Below are positions 23,299-35,608 of a stretch of DNA of 64,000 bases, piece after piece. The DNA lies in assembly GCA_963920705.1 (NCBI GenBank), contig OY987225.1, positions 16,757,492-16,821,491 of the forward strand, read 5' to 3'. This DNA is from Odiellus spinosus. Taxonomy: Eukaryota > Arthropoda > Arachnida > Opiliones > Phalangiidae. Below the pieces are notes generated by a model that was given only the letters and a program-made list of their open reading frames with translations, was not told where the DNA came from and did no database searches. Position 1 is the stretch's first letter. The number at the start of each line of letters is the position of its first letter. Made by a program: the position numbers and the translations under genes.

Positions 23299-23820
23299 AT
23301 GGGGCGTCTGCTCCCTTACATGTAGTTCACATTTATTACTAAAAAATCGAAAAGTACAACTTTTTCGAAAATAAAAGTGACCCGAACGTGATTCGAACAC
23401 GCAGCCTTTTGATCTGGAGTAAACGCGCTACCATTGCGCCATCGGGCCATGGGGTGTCTGCTCCCTTACATGTAGTTCAGATTTATTACTAAAAAATCTA
23501 AAGCCTTCATTTTGAAATAAATGTCACCCGAACTTGATTCGAAAACGCAACCTTTCAATCTGGAGTTTAACGAGCTACCATAGAGCCTTCATGCCACAAG
23601 GTATTAGCTTCCTTACATGTAGTACGCATTTATTACCTAAAAATCGAAAAGTACTTTTTCGAAAATAAAAGTGACCCGAACGTGATTCGAAAACGTAGCC
23701 TTTTGATCTGGAACCAAACGCGCTATCATAGCGCTATCGGGCCATGGAGTGCCTACTCCCTTACATGTAGTTCACATTTATTACTAAAAAATCGAAAAGT
23801 ACAACTTTTTGAAATAAAAG

Positions 23821-23892
23821 TGACCCGAACGTGATTCGAACACGCAGCCTTTTGATCTGGAGTCAAACGCGCTACCATTGCGCCATCGGGCC
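23821..23892 (-). tRNA. tRNA-Trp(CCA)
   Basis: All 72 nt match the 19209 unit. Confidence 0.88.
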
Positions 23893-24715
23893 ATGGGGTG
23901 TCAGCTACCTTACATGTAGTTCACATTTATTACTAAAAAATCGAAAAGTACTACTTTTTCGAAAATAAAAGTGACCCGAGCGTGATTCGAACACGCAGCC
24001 TCATGATCTGGAGTCAAACGCGCTACTATTGCGCCATCGGGCCATGGGGTGTCTGTTCCCTAACATGTAGTTCAGATTTATTACTAAAAAATCGAAAAGT
24101 ACTAATTTTTGAAATAAAAGTCACCCGAACGTGATTCGAAAACGCAACCTTTTAATCCGGAGTACAACGCGCTACCATTGAGCCTTCATGCCACAAGTTA
24201 TTACCTTCCTTACATGTAGTACGCATTTATTATCTAAAAATCGAAAAGTACTTTTTCGAAAATAAAAGTGACCCGAACGTGATTCGAAAACGTAGCCTTT
24301 TGATCTGGAGCCAAACGCGCTATCATAGCGCCATCGGGCCATAGGGTGCCTACTCTCTTACATGTAGTTCACATTTATTACCAAAAAATCGAAAAGTACT
24401 ACTTTTTGAAATAAAAGTCACCCGAACGTGATTCGAAAACGCAACCTTTTAATCTGGAACACTACGCGATACAATAGAGCTTTCATGCCACAAGGTATTA
24501 CCTTCCTTACATGTAGTACGCATTTATTACCTAAAAATCGAAAAGTACTTTTTCGAAAATAAAAGTGACCCGAGCGTGATTCGAACACGCAGCCTCATGA
24601 TCTGGAGTCAAACGCGCTACCATTGCGCCATCGGGCCATGGGGTGTCTGCTCCCTTACATGTAGTTCACATTTATTACTAAAAAATCGAAAAGTACAACT
24701 TTTTCGAAAATAATG

Positions 24716-24787
24716 TGACCCGAACGTGATTCGAACACGCAGCCTTTTGATCTGGAGTCAAACGCGCTACCATTGCGCCATCGGGCC
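24716..24787 (-). tRNA. tRNA-Trp(CCA), altered trailer
   Basis: Body matches 19209, but the trailer is CACATTATTTTCG, moving the first T4 run to about 7 nt past the 3' end. Confidence 0.86.
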
Positions 24788-25160
24788 ATGGGGTGTCTTC
24801 TCCCTTACATGTAGTTCAGATTTATTACTAAAAAATCTAAAGCCTTCATTTTGAAATAAAAGTCACCCGAACTTGATTCGAAAACGCAACCTTTCAATCT
24901 GGAGTTTAACGAGCTACCATAGAGCCTTCATGCCACAAGGAATTAGCTTCCTTACATGGAGTACGCATTTATTACCTAAAAATAGAAAAGTACTTTTTCG
25001 AAAATAAAAGTGACCCGAACGTGATTCGAAAACGTAGCCTTTTGATCTGGAGCCAAACGCGCTATCATAGCGCCATCGGGCCATGGGGTGCCTACTCTCT
25101 TACATGTAGTTCACATTTATTACCAAAAAATCGAAAAGTACTACTTTTTCGAAAATAATG

Positions 25161-25232
25161 TGACCCGAACGTGATTCGAACACGCAGCCTTTTGATCTGG
25201 AGTCAAACGCGCTACCATTGCGCCATCGGGCC
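25161..25232 (-). tRNA. tRNA-Trp(CCA), altered trailer
   Basis: Same body and same CACATTATTTTCG trailer as 24716, so the two are sister copies. Confidence 0.86.
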
Positions 25233-25603
25233 ATGGGGTGTCTTCTCCCTTACATGTAGTTCAGATTTATTACTAAAAAATCTAAAGCCTTCATTTTGAA
25301 ATAAAAGTCACCCGAACTTGATTCGAAAACTAAACCTTTCAATCTGGAGTTTAACGAGCTACCATAGAGCCTTCATGCCACAAGGTATTAGCTTCCTTAC
25401 ATGTAGTACGCATTTATTACCTAAAAATCGAAAAGACTTTTTCGAAAATAAAAGTGACCCGAACGTGATTCGAAAACGTAGCCTTTTGATCTGGAACCAA
25501 ACGCGCTATCATAGCGCTATCGGGCTATGGAGTTCATACTCCCTTACATGTAGTTCACATTTATTACAAAAAAATCGAAAAGTACTACTTTTTGAAATAA
25601 AAG

Positions 25604-25675
25604 TGACCCGAACGTGATTCGAACACGTAGCCTTTTGATCTGGAGTCAAACGCGCTACCATTGCGCCATCGGGCC
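25604..25675 (-). tRNA. tRNA-Trp(CCA), base-49 variant
   Basis: A49 variant as at 6196 and 8404, here inside the more homogeneous part of the array. Confidence 0.85.
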
Positions 25676-26190
25676 ACGGGGTGTCAGCTACCTTACATGT
25701 AGTTCATATTTATTACTAAAAAAACGAAAAGTACTAATTTTTGAAATAAAAGTCACCCGAACGTGATTCGAAAACGCAACCTTTTAATCTGGAGTACTAC
25801 GCGCTACAATAGAGCTTTCATGCCACAAGGTATTAGGTTCCTTACATGTAGTACGCATTTATTACCTAAAAATCGAAAAGTACTTTTTCGAAAATAAAAG
25901 TGACCCGAGCGTGATTCGAACACGCAGCCTCATGATCTGGAGTCAAACGCGCTACCATTGCGCCATCGGGTGTCTGCTCCCTTAGAAGTAGTTCACATTT
26001 ATTACTAAAAAATCGAAAAGTACAACTTTTTGAAATAAAAGTGACCCGAACGTGATTCGAACACGCAGCCTTTTGATCTGGAGTCAAACGCGCTACCATT
26101 GCGCTATCGGGCCATGGGGTGCCTACTGCCTTACATGTAGTTCACATTTATTACCAAAAAATCGAAAAGTACTACTTTTTGAAATAAAAG

Positions 26191-26262
26191 TGACCCGAAC
26201 GTGATTCGAACACGCAGCCTTTTGATCTGGAGTCAAACGCGCTACCATTGCGCCATCGGGCC
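26191..26262 (-). tRNA. tRNA-Trp(CCA)
   Basis: All 72 nt match the 19209 unit. Confidence 0.88.
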
Positions 26263-27524
26263 ATGGGGTGTCAGCTACCTTACATGTAGTTCATATTTAT
26301 TACTAAAAAATCGAAAAGTACTACTTTTTCGAAAATAAAAGTGACCCGAACGTGATTCGTACACGCAGCCTTTTGATCTGGAGTCAAATGCGCTACCATT
26401 GCGCCATCAGGCCATGGGGTGTCTGCTCCCTTACATGTAGTTCAGATTTATAACTAAAAAAACGAAAAGTACTAATTTTTGAAATAAAAGTCACCCGAAC
26501 GTGATTCGAAAACGCAACCTTTTAATACGGAGTACAACGCACTACCATTGCGCCATCATGCCACAAAGTATTAGCTTCCTTACATGTAGTACGCATTTAT
26601 TACCTAAAAATCGAAAAGTACTTTTTCGAAAATAAAAGTGACCCGAACGTGATTCGAAAACGTAGCCTTTTGATCTGGAGCCAAACGCGCTATCATAGCG
26701 CCATCGGGCCATGGGGTGCCTACTCTCTTACATGTAGTTCACATTTATTATCAAAAAATCGAAAAGTACTACTTTTTGAAATAAAAGTCACCCGAACGTG
26801 ATTCGAAAACGCAACCTTTTAATCTGGAGTACTACGCGCTACAATAGAGCTTTCATGCCACAAGGTATTAGGTTCCTTACATGCAGTACGCATTTATTAC
26901 CTAAAAATCGAAAAGTACTTTTTTGAAAATAAAAGTGACCCGAACGTGATTCGAACACGCGGCCTTTTGATCTGGACTCAAACGCGCTACCATTGCGCCA
27001 TCGGGCCATGGGGTGTCAGCTACCTTACATGTAGTTCATATTTATTACTAAAAAATCGAAAAGTACTACTTTTTCGAAAATAAAAGTGACAAGAACGTGA
27101 TTCGTACACGCAGCCTTTTGATCTGGAGTCAAACGCGCTACCATTGCGCCATCAGGCCATGGGGTGTCTGCTCCCTTACATGTAGTTCAGATTTATAACT
27201 AAAAAAACGAAAAGTACTAATTTTTGAAATAAAAGTCACCCGAACGTGATTCGAAAACGCAACCTTTTAATCTGGAGTACTACGCGCTACAATAGAGCTT
27301 TCATGCCACAAGGTATTAGGTTCCTTACATGTAGTACGCATTTATTACCTAAAAATCGAAAAGTACTTTTTCGAAAATAAAAGTGACCCGAGCGTGATTC
27401 GAACACGCAGCCTCATGATCTGGAGTCAAATGCGCTACCATTGCGCCATCGGGTGTCTGCTCCCTTACAAGTAGTTCACATTTATTACTAAAAAATCGAA
27501 AAGTACAACTTTTTGAAATGAAAG

Positions 27525-27596
27525 TGACCCGAACGTGATTCGAACACGCAGCCTTTTGATCTGGAGTCAAACGCGCTACCATTGCGCCATCGGGCC
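27525..27596 (-). tRNA. tRNA-Trp(CCA), weak terminator
   Basis: Body matches 19209. The trailer reads CACTTTCATTTC, so there is no T4 run close to the 3' end; the next one is about 25 nt on. Confidence 0.83.
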
Positions 27597-29966
27597 ATGG
27601 GGTGTCAGCTACCTTACATGTAGTTCACATTTATTACTAAAAAATCGAAAAGTACTACTTTTTCGAAAATAAAAGTGACCCGAGCGTGATTCGAACACGC
27701 AGCCTCATGATCTGGAGTCAAACGCGCTACTATTGCGCCATCGCGCCATGGGGTGTCTGTTCCCTAACATGTAGTTCAGATTTATTACTAAAAGTACTAA
27801 TTTTTGAAATAAAAGTCACCCGAACGTGATTCGAAAACGCAACCTTTTAATCCGGAGTACAACGCGCTACCATTGAGCCTTCATGCCACAAGTTATTACC
27901 TTCCTTACATGTAGTACGCCTTTATTATCTAAAAATCGAAAAGTACTTTTTCGAAAATAAAAGTGACCCGAACGTGATTCGAAAACGTTGCCTTTTGATC
28001 TGGAGCCAAACGCGCTATCATAGCGCCATCGGGCCATAGGGTGCCTACACTCTTACATGTAGTTCACATTTATTACCAAAAAATCGAAAAGTACTACTTT
28101 TTACCTGGCCCCGAGTGAACTTGTTCACTGGGAGGTTTTACGTTCGTCGTGTCTGTGTGTCTGTGTGTCTGTCACTTCCGGTGTAAGCGGATATCCTGTG
28201 TAACCGGATATCACGTGACCTAGCACGTAGAGCAAAAATCTTGGGACTCAAGACGTAAACATGACATCTTTTCGTTCAATTCCGTTCAACCGGATTTCCT
28301 ATAATCAGGCTGCCACATGGATAAGCTTCAGGTGTCGTGCGATTTTATGTTACCGTGGACGTCTCCCATTGCATATTATCGCCTTCCACCATCCACATCT
28401 AACCTCGATGCTGGACAGTTGAAGGCGATTATACACAATGGGACGTCTCCCACTGTTATAATCACCAAACGCATCAAGGTCCAACCTCTAGTTTCCGATC
28501 TCAGCGGGCCATATTAGCGAGGCGTCCCTCAACTAATATGGTCCACATCAACCATCAACTCGCCCCCTCTACGGGTCAGATTTGCATTCGTAGCTACACT
28601 GAGCGCCTGGTGTAATAACTACTTCCAGACATTGAACAGGGGTTGGGTTCCCCTTTCTTCACAGCTTTAAGTTACAGATACCTAATAATGTTTTTCGATC
28701 GCCTTATATACCACTTTTTTTACACTAACGCGTTGTAGCCTTATGGCGTGGTATCTTTCAGTGAATTGAAACGAAATGTTCATTTAAACTATAATTAAAA
28801 TTTCTTAAATTACTTAACTTAGTCTAATTAATAATTTCGCTGAAAATTAAATTAAAATTAAATGTTATTTTAGAAGATATTTAAGAAATTGTCTAAGAAT
28901 TTTGTGAAATTTGTGTGTTCAATACCAGCTCGAGTTGGCAGCACGCGTTAAGCTATTTTCCATGTACCATTTAGTCCAAAAACATAGGTATTGTAGGCTT
29001 AGGCTTGCTGCAAACTCAGGGTGGATTGGAAAACTAATACAGTTCAACTTCTACGCATATGGAAGTAGTCTTGTTTTTTATCTATTTTAATTGATTGATT
29101 TAATTTTTTAGCTTAGCCTCAGTTATTAAAATGTGTAGGTGTTTTTTTTTATTTTGTTTATCGCATATATAAAAGCGTGAAATACTATTTCGGCCGTCAG
29201 AGAAAAAGCTGGGATCGAAGAGCTGGTTACCTTTTCGCTCGCCGTACCAATTCACTAGTGTGATGGTAATTTGACAGCGGCTCTTAGCTGCTTCGACTGG
29301 CGCTTCTCTCCGTGGAGTGATACCTCCTTTACCTCGGTGTCGAGGAGAGCTAATACACGTGTGGGCTTCGTACTTGTACATAACCTTAAGGCCTGCGTAA
29401 AAGCCTCATATAATGTAAGGTCTTATGGGTGATTTGCACTTGACTTTTGGAGCGAATGTACCCGTATATCTAACTTAAACTTCTCCATTACCTACTTTGA
29501 TTTTCATGTACTTGAGTTCCGTGACTGGAATGTGCTTTAAACCCAATCTTTAATAATTCGCCATTGAATAACAAACCAACTATTACCACGTAGGATAGGA
29601 GACATGATAATTGAGGTCTACATGTTGAATAACCTGCCACAAACTTGTATTTAATAGAATAACCGGCCGAGTACAGGGACTGGAAGTCTGCAACAGACTT
29701 CTATTCCGATATTGGCTACGATTGACTTCATTTACTGATAATCATGTGATTTAAATCTAACATCGACGACTATAATAACGATAGTCAAATAAATTTGGTC
29801 TTCGACCTATTAATCAGTTTAGGTCCTTGATTTGGAACAGCGAATTGGTTTAGGCCTACCGGGATAATGTTAAAAATATTTGCCAATAAAAGTTCATATC
29901 CTTTCGCCGATTTAAAGATAATGAAGAAAATATTTGTCAATAAAAATTTTAATTAGAGGAATAGCT

Positions 29967-30039
29967 GCTACGATCGCTGGAAAAGAATCCGCGCATTCTG
30001 GGTGGAAGCCAGATGTCCTTTACCCTAGACCATATCGGA
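29967..30039 (-). tRNA. tRNA-Glu-like pseudogene, TCC anticodon
   Basis: The minus strand starts TCCGATATGGTCTAGGG, close to animal tRNA-Glu, with a good anticodon arm (CTGG, loop CTTCCAC, CCAG). The T arm and 3' acceptor strand are badly decayed. The anticodon position reads TCC where tRNA-Glu has TTC or CTC. Confidence 0.6.
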
Positions 30040-30114
30040 CGACGGACTAGCTTATTACACGAAGATAATAAAGAAAATATTTGTCAATATAATTTTAAAA
30101 ATTTTAAATTCCTA

Positions 30115-30186
30115 CGCCGATACCAGGAATCGAACCCAGGCATTATGGGAGTAAGCCAGATATCCTCGCCTCTAGACCAAATCGGA
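30115..30186 (-). tRNA. tRNA-Glu-like unit, TAC anticodon
   Basis: A cloverleaf is recognisable, with B box GTTCGATTC and most of the acceptor pairs. The anticodon loop reads CTTACTC. One anticodon-stem mismatch and acceptor mismatches make it a probable pseudogene. 148 bp from the previous unit. Confidence 0.6.
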
Positions 30187-30441
30187 TGTGATTACTATTC
30201 GAAGATAATGAAGAAAATATTTGTCAATACAATTTTAACAAGTTGGGAAACCAAAATTTAACCTCCCCGACCCGACGTTAACCTAACCTAACCTAACCTT
30301 ACTTAAAATAAAAGATGAAAAGAAATGTAGAGTAGTGGAAGAGTAGAAGAAACAGCGTGCATTTCAATCACCTATTTCCCATCTAGGTTACGGAGTATAA
30401 GTATTTTCCCTTAACCTCAATGATTCAGAGAATGCAAAAGA

Positions 30442-30645
30442 GTGTCCTGCGTTACCCATAATTATATGCGGCAGGAGGTAGACTTATTAATATACACACC
30501 AAATGAAATGTCCTGCGTTACTCATAATTATATGCGGCAGGGAATAGATTTCTTAATAGACACACCAAATGAAATGTCCTGCGTTACCCATAATTATATG
30601 CGGCAGGGCATAGATTTCTTAATAGACACACCAAATGAAATGTTT
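30442..30645 (+). repeat. Three 66-bp direct repeats in inner element B
   Basis: Units of 66 bp begin ATGTCCTGCGTTACCCATAA, each with ATTATATGCGGCAGG and CACACCAAATGAA. A multiple of three without stops, so it yields a 70-residue open frame, which I regard as accidental. Confidence 0.85.
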
Positions 30646-31362
30646 ATTTTATAAGTAAAAATGTAAAATACAAGTTCTTGTAATATAAATTAACACTTGA
30701 GTATAGGCTGTACTCTGTGATTATCTTTGATAATCCACTGATTTGATAAGACGAAGAATTTAGTCTGGGATGCCAAGGAAGACAAGGAATGAAAACGACG
30801 AAGATATGGTAGCAAGTTTCTCTTGGAAACCAAGGAATATTGTAGACTGAATGTTCCATTTACAACCCATTGTCGGTAGATGATTGGTAATTACTTCCGG
30901 TACAATTTCGTCTGAAATTCTTGATTTGACGTGCTAATAGAGGACCATTACTGATATTATCATCATACAAGTGATCCCAGTCAATGGAAGAATGAAAGGA
31001 TTGAGCTGGTTGAGAGGTTATTTTCCAAACCGGTTACAAGACGTTAGCTTCCACTCCTATGATAAAAAAATATCTTAAAAGACTGAAAGTAGACTAATTT
31101 CCATACCGTTAGAATAGCTCCTTTTATGTTTACAATTACGAGGCCGTATGAAGAACTGCCGAGCTTTTACTGACTGTAGGTATCTCATATGTCGAGTCCG
31201 AAAACACTAACTTCTTGCACATTTCAATTCTTCGTAGCCGGGCCGTCTCTTTCGATAAATGAAAGCCGTGTCGCTGCTTTGTTGACTTCAAATGGTGATA
31301 ACATTCTATGCTGGTTGATTATCTCCCTTAAGTCATTATAGCTCTCTTTTGTCTGGTCTGGC

Positions 31363-31392
31363 CTCGTCTCCTCTCGTCTCGTCTCGTCTCGA
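31363..31392 (+). repeat. (TCTCG)n microsatellite
   Basis: About five pentamer copies within inner B. Confidence 0.85.
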
Positions 31393-32641
31393 AGATCACT
31401 GTACACGGCTTATTTCGATTATGAAAAAAATAGGAAATGTTTCTTGGTTTTATAGTGGAGAAAACTGAAGCCTATTTTTTTTTTCCAGCATCAGATGTCC
31501 ATTTTTTCTTCAAAATTGTTGTTTTTTAAACACGGGAAACCTACTGTACTTTTGTTCAAGGAGAGTTTTCACCACTATCATTTTTCTTAAGAGGTTTAAC
31601 ATTTTGTATCAATCCTCCTCAGCTTTAAATCTTATATCATTTCTATCTTGGATGCCCGTGTAAACGTACCTTTATTTAGATTCTTCAATCCACCCCAAGT
31701 TTGCAGCAAGCCTTAGCCTATACTGCCCGTTATACCTTTGCTTTTTGGACTAAATGATATATGGAAAACAGCTTAGCGCGTGTTGCCAACTCAAGCTGGT
31801 ATTAAACGGTCAAATTTCACTAAATTCTTGGACAATTTCTTAAATATCTTCTAAACTATTTCCAATTTCAAATTTAATTTTCAGCTACATTTTTAATTAG
31901 ATTAAGTGAAACAATTTGAATATTTTTAATTATACCTTAAATAATTATTACGTTTAAATTTACTAAAAGATATCACGCCATAACGCCAAATGATACTACA
32001 CTTCCAAAAAGGGTTATATAAGGGGTTCGACTAGCATTATACAGTAACCGATTGTGATAAAATCTTGTGAAGTTCTCACCTGATAAATGCTCAGACGTTT
32101 CTCGTAACCCTGGGTGCCACTGTCGGCCAATTTACCCTTGGGGGGCGATGTTTGGAGAGTGGAAGGTTGATGTGGACCATATTAGTGAGGGACGCCTCGC
32201 TAGTATGGCCCACTGAGATCGGACACTTGAGGTTGGACCTTGGTGTAGTGATGGTCGGAGGTGATTATAACAGTGGGAGACGTCCCATTGCGTATAATCG
32301 CCTTCAACTGTCCAGCATCGAGGTTTGACCGTAAAGTGGATGGTGGAAGGTGATAATATGCAATTGGAGACGTCCTGTTGCATATAATTGCACGACACTT
32401 GAAACTTAATGTGGCAGCCACGCTTAAAGGAGGTAATTCCCGTTAAACGGAATTGAACGATAAGCTGGTATGATTACGTCTCTAGACTTTTTGCTCCACG
32501 AGCTAGGTCACGTGATTTCCGCTTACACAGGATATCCGCTTACACAGGAAGTGACACACACACACACACACACAGACAGACACGACCAGTGTAAAACCTC
32601 CCCCTGAACTAAAGTTCAGTCGGGGAGGTAAAAATATTAAA

Positions 32642-32713
32642 TCCCTTCGGGAATCGAACCCGGGCGTTTTGGGTGTAAGCCCGATATCCTTGCCCCTAGA
32701 ATATATATTACCT
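32642..32713 (-). tRNA. tRNA-Glu-like unit, 5' end decayed, TAC anticodon
   Basis: The T arm (CCGGG, TTCGATT, CCCGA) and B box are good; the loop reads CTTACAC. The 5' acceptor strand is replaced by a TATATA run. Inner element B is inserted just past its 3' end. Confidence 0.6.
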
Positions 32714-32780
32714 GTGCCTACTACTCGTAGATAATTAAGAAAATATTTTTTAATAAAAATTTTAATTAGAGGAATAGCTG

Positions 32781-32852
32781 GACCAATACCGGGAATCGAA
32801 CCCGCGCATTCTGGGTGGAAGCCAGATGTCTTTTACCCTAGACCATATCGGA
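32781..32852 (-). tRNA. tRNA-Glu-like unit, TCC anticodon
   Basis: The best preserved of this set: acceptor TCCGATA pairs with most of TATTGGT, anticodon stem TCTGG/CCAGA perfect, loop CTTCCAC, T arm with one mismatch. The body is tRNA-Glu-like but the anticodon would read a glycine codon. 139 bp from the previous unit. Confidence 0.65.
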
Positions 32853-34046
32853 CCGGATTATAAGCCGAAGATAATGAAGAGATATTGATTAATAAGATAG
32901 ACGAGTCACGACACGGTAATTGAGATCCGCAAGTTGAATAAGCGGCCACAAACTTCTGGTCTGCAACTAGAATAACCGGCCGAGTACATGTACTAACAAT
33001 AATTGAAGACCAATATTGGCTACCATTTAATGACTAAGGGACTTAGAACCCCAATTTGAGTTTTTATCAATCAATTATTTAAGATAGACTCCTATAAGAA
33101 GAAAATCACCCAAGGGTTTCTAGCCTTGAAACGATGGATTTGCAGTTTAAGGCGGAGGTGGATGCACTCAGACACATTTTTCGCGCTTGAAACGCTCGAA
33201 AAATGTGTCTGTGTGCAGTCGGCTTAACAATTAGCACACGAATTAGAGAGATTGGGGATCGACAATGTTTGCAATTTGTCACGTGAACGCGTATAGCGAG
33301 AGTTTCTAGCGAAAAATATAATTGTTTCCGCACGAATAAGAAAATTGTCAGTTTCTGAGAAAGTAAAATACCAGAGCTCGATAATTGGTAATCGTGATTT
33401 CAAAATCAGAATTTGCATACATTATATCTTTATTCTTACGCAATGAGAATGTTCACAATTGGCAAAGTAGAGGCGGATCGATACAATATATAGGGAAAAT
33501 GTAGCAGATTTGCAGTTTAAAATTTTCGCCGACACTGTTTTATAAAAGTATATTGTCTAGCACTTTTTTAGTCAGCGGCTACCCAACAAAATGTACCCTG
33601 CGTCTTATTACTTATTTCCCAAGGTTACAAAAAACTATAACCGTATGATATAATATTTTTATGGATTTTTTTTTCAAGCTGATGAATTTTGAAATTCGTT
33701 ACACTCGGGGAGGTATTATTTTGGTTTCCCAACTTGTTGAAATAAAAGTCACCCGAACGTGATTCGAAAACGCAACCTTTTAATCTGGAGCACTACGCGA
33801 TACAATAGAGCTTTCATGCCACAAGGTATTAGGTTCCTTACATGTAGTACGCATTTATTACCTAAAAATCGAAAAGTACTTTTTCGAAAATAAAAGTGAC
33901 CCGAGCGTGATTCGAACACGCAGCCTCATGATCTGGAGTCAAACGCGCTACCATTGCGCCATCGGGCCATGGTGTGTCTGCTCCCTTACATGTGGTTCAC
34001 ATTTATTACTAAAAAATCGAAAAGTACTACTTTTTCGAAAATAATG

Positions 34047-34118
34047 TGACCCGAACGTGATTCGAACACGCAGCCTTTTGATCTGGAGTCAAACGCGCTA
34101 CCATTGCGCCATCGGGCC
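34047..34118 (-). tRNA. tRNA-Trp(CCA), altered trailer
   Basis: Body matches 19209; CACATTATTTTCG trailer as at 24716. Confidence 0.86.
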
Positions 34119-35088
34119 ATGGGGTGTCTTCTCCCTTACATGTAGTTCAGATTTATTACTAAAAAATCTAAAGCCTTCATTTTGAAATAAAAGTCACCCG
34201 AACTTGATTCGAAAACGCAACCTTTCAATCTGGAGTTTAACGAGCTACCATAGAGCCTTCATGCCACAAGGTATTAGCTTCCTTACATGTAGTACGCATT
34301 TATTACCTAAAAATCGAAAAGTACTTTTTCGAAAATAAAAGTGACCCGAACGTGATTCGAAAACGTAGCCTTTTGATCTGGAACCAAACGCGCTATCATA
34401 GCGCTATCGGGCCATGGGGTGCCTACTCCCTTACATGTAGTTCACATTTATTACCAAAAAATCGAAAAGTACTACTTTTTGAAATAAAAGTGACCCGAAC
34501 GTAATTCGAACACGCAGCCTTTTGATCTGGAGTCAAACGCGCTACCATTGCGACATCGGGCCATGGGGTGTCAGCTACCTTACATGTAGTTCATATTTAT
34601 TACTAAAAAATCGAAAAGTACTACTTTTTCGAAAATAAAAGTGACCCGAACGTGATTCGTACACGCAGCCTTTTGATCTGGAGTCAAACGCGCTACCATT
34701 GCGCCATCAGGCCATGAGGTGTCTGCTCCCTTACATGTAGTTCAGATTTATAACTAAAAAAACGAAAAGTACTAATTTTTGAAATAAAAGTCACCCGAAC
34801 GTGATTCGAAAACGCAACCTTTTAATACGGAGTACAACGCACTACCATTGCGCCATCATGCCACAAAGTAATAGCTTCCTTACATGTAGTACGCATTTAT
34901 TACCTAAAAATCGAAAAGTACTTTTTCGAAAATAAAAGTGACCCGAACGTGATTCGAAAACGTAGCCTTTTGATCTGGAGCCAAACGCGCTATCATAGCG
35001 CCATCGGGCCATGGGGTGCCTTTTCTCTTACATGTAGTTCACATTTATTACCAAAAAATCGAAAAGTACTACTTTTTCGAAAATAATG

Positions 35089-35160
35089 TGACCCGAACGT
35101 GATTCGAACACGCAGCCTTTTGATCTGGAGTCAAACGCGCTACCATTGCGCCATCGGGCC
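35089..35160 (-). tRNA. tRNA-Trp(CCA), altered trailer
   Basis: Body matches 19209; CACATTATTTTCG trailer, a copy of the 34047 unit within a ~1-kb local duplication. Confidence 0.86.
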
Positions 35161-35536
35161 ATGGGGTGTCTTCTCCCTTACATGTAGTTCAGATTTATTA
35201 CTAAAAAATCTAAAGCCTTCATTTTGAAATAAAAGTCACCCGAACTTGATTCGAAAACGCAACCTTTCAATCTGGAGTTTAACGAGCTACCATAGAGCCT
35301 TCATGCCCCAAGATATTAGCTTCCTTACATGTAGTACGCATTTATTACCTAAAAAAAAATCGAAAAGTACTTTTTCGAAAATAAAAGTGACCCGAACGTG
35401 ATTCGAAAACGTAGCCTTTTGATCTGGAACCAAACGCGCTATCATAGCGCTATACGGCCCTGGGGTGCCTACTCCCTTACATGTAGTTCACATTTATTAC
35501 CAAAAAATCGAAAAGTACTACTTTTTGAAATAAAAG

Positions 35537-35608
35537 TGACCCGAACGTGATTCGAACACGCAGCCTTTTGATCTGGAGTCAAACGCGCTACCATTGCGCC
35601 ATCGGGCC
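35537..35608 (-). tRNA. tRNA-Trp(CCA)
   Basis: All 72 nt match the 19209 unit. Its duplicate at 34491 carries lesions in the T and D stems. Confidence 0.88.

Larger units (their letters stand above)
15782..28102 (-). repeat. tRNA-Trp satellite, block 2
   Basis: About 82 units. Intact units mix with recurring decayed classes, recognised on the plus strand by the bases around the anticodon: AATCTGGAGTACTACGCG, CAATCTGGAGTTTAACGAG, GATCTGGAACCAAACGCG, AATACGGAGTACAACGCG, TTCGTACACG (T-loop change) and CCTCATGATCTGG (anticodon-stem change but a fully Watson-Crick T stem). Units with a single lesion include 16384 (pair 1-72), 20095 (C32G), 22623 (pair 28-42), 26042 (G9A) and 26936 (C32G plus a variable-loop change); 24566 has mismatch 28-42 plus a G-U pair 27-43. 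The order of classes recurs as higher-order repeats of 1-2 kb (for example 19141-20340 compared with 21361-22130). The block ends at the 28103 insertion. Confidence 0.95.
30239..32629 (+). mobile_element. Helentron-like element B (inner), 2.4 kb
   Basis: From CAAGTTGGGAAACC (30239) to GTCGGGGAGGT (32629). Removing it with one AA restores a TTTTAAAAATATTAAA stretch equal in length to the homologous spacer at about 30090-30108, which defines the insertion precisely. The insertion lies about 12 nt beyond the 3' end of a tRNA-Glu-like unit. It contains three 66-bp repeats near its 5' end, a (TCTCG)n run, the common 3' region, an (AC)n run and the terminal hairpin. Homologous to outer A. Confidence 0.7.
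28103..33736 (-). mobile_element. Helentron-like element B (outer), diverged subfamily
   Basis: Minus-strand sense: 5' CAAGTTGGGAAACC at 33736, 3' GGCCAGGT at 28103. The asymmetric inverted repeat differs from A and C but still matches itself: CCTCCCCGAGTG near the 5' end and CACTCGGGG at the 3' end. It inserted in the T-run 3' of a tRNA-Trp unit; the flanks share TT. About 3.2 kb is its own sequence, including a short tandem array of tRNA-Glu-like units; the rest is inner B. I see no coding region in 28700-29940 or 32870-33700. Confidence 0.65.

Noticed and set aside
28700-29940. Possible gene in the gene-free part of outer element B
   Set aside because: Only short frames without recognisable motifs, AT-rich, no splice-like organisation I could support.
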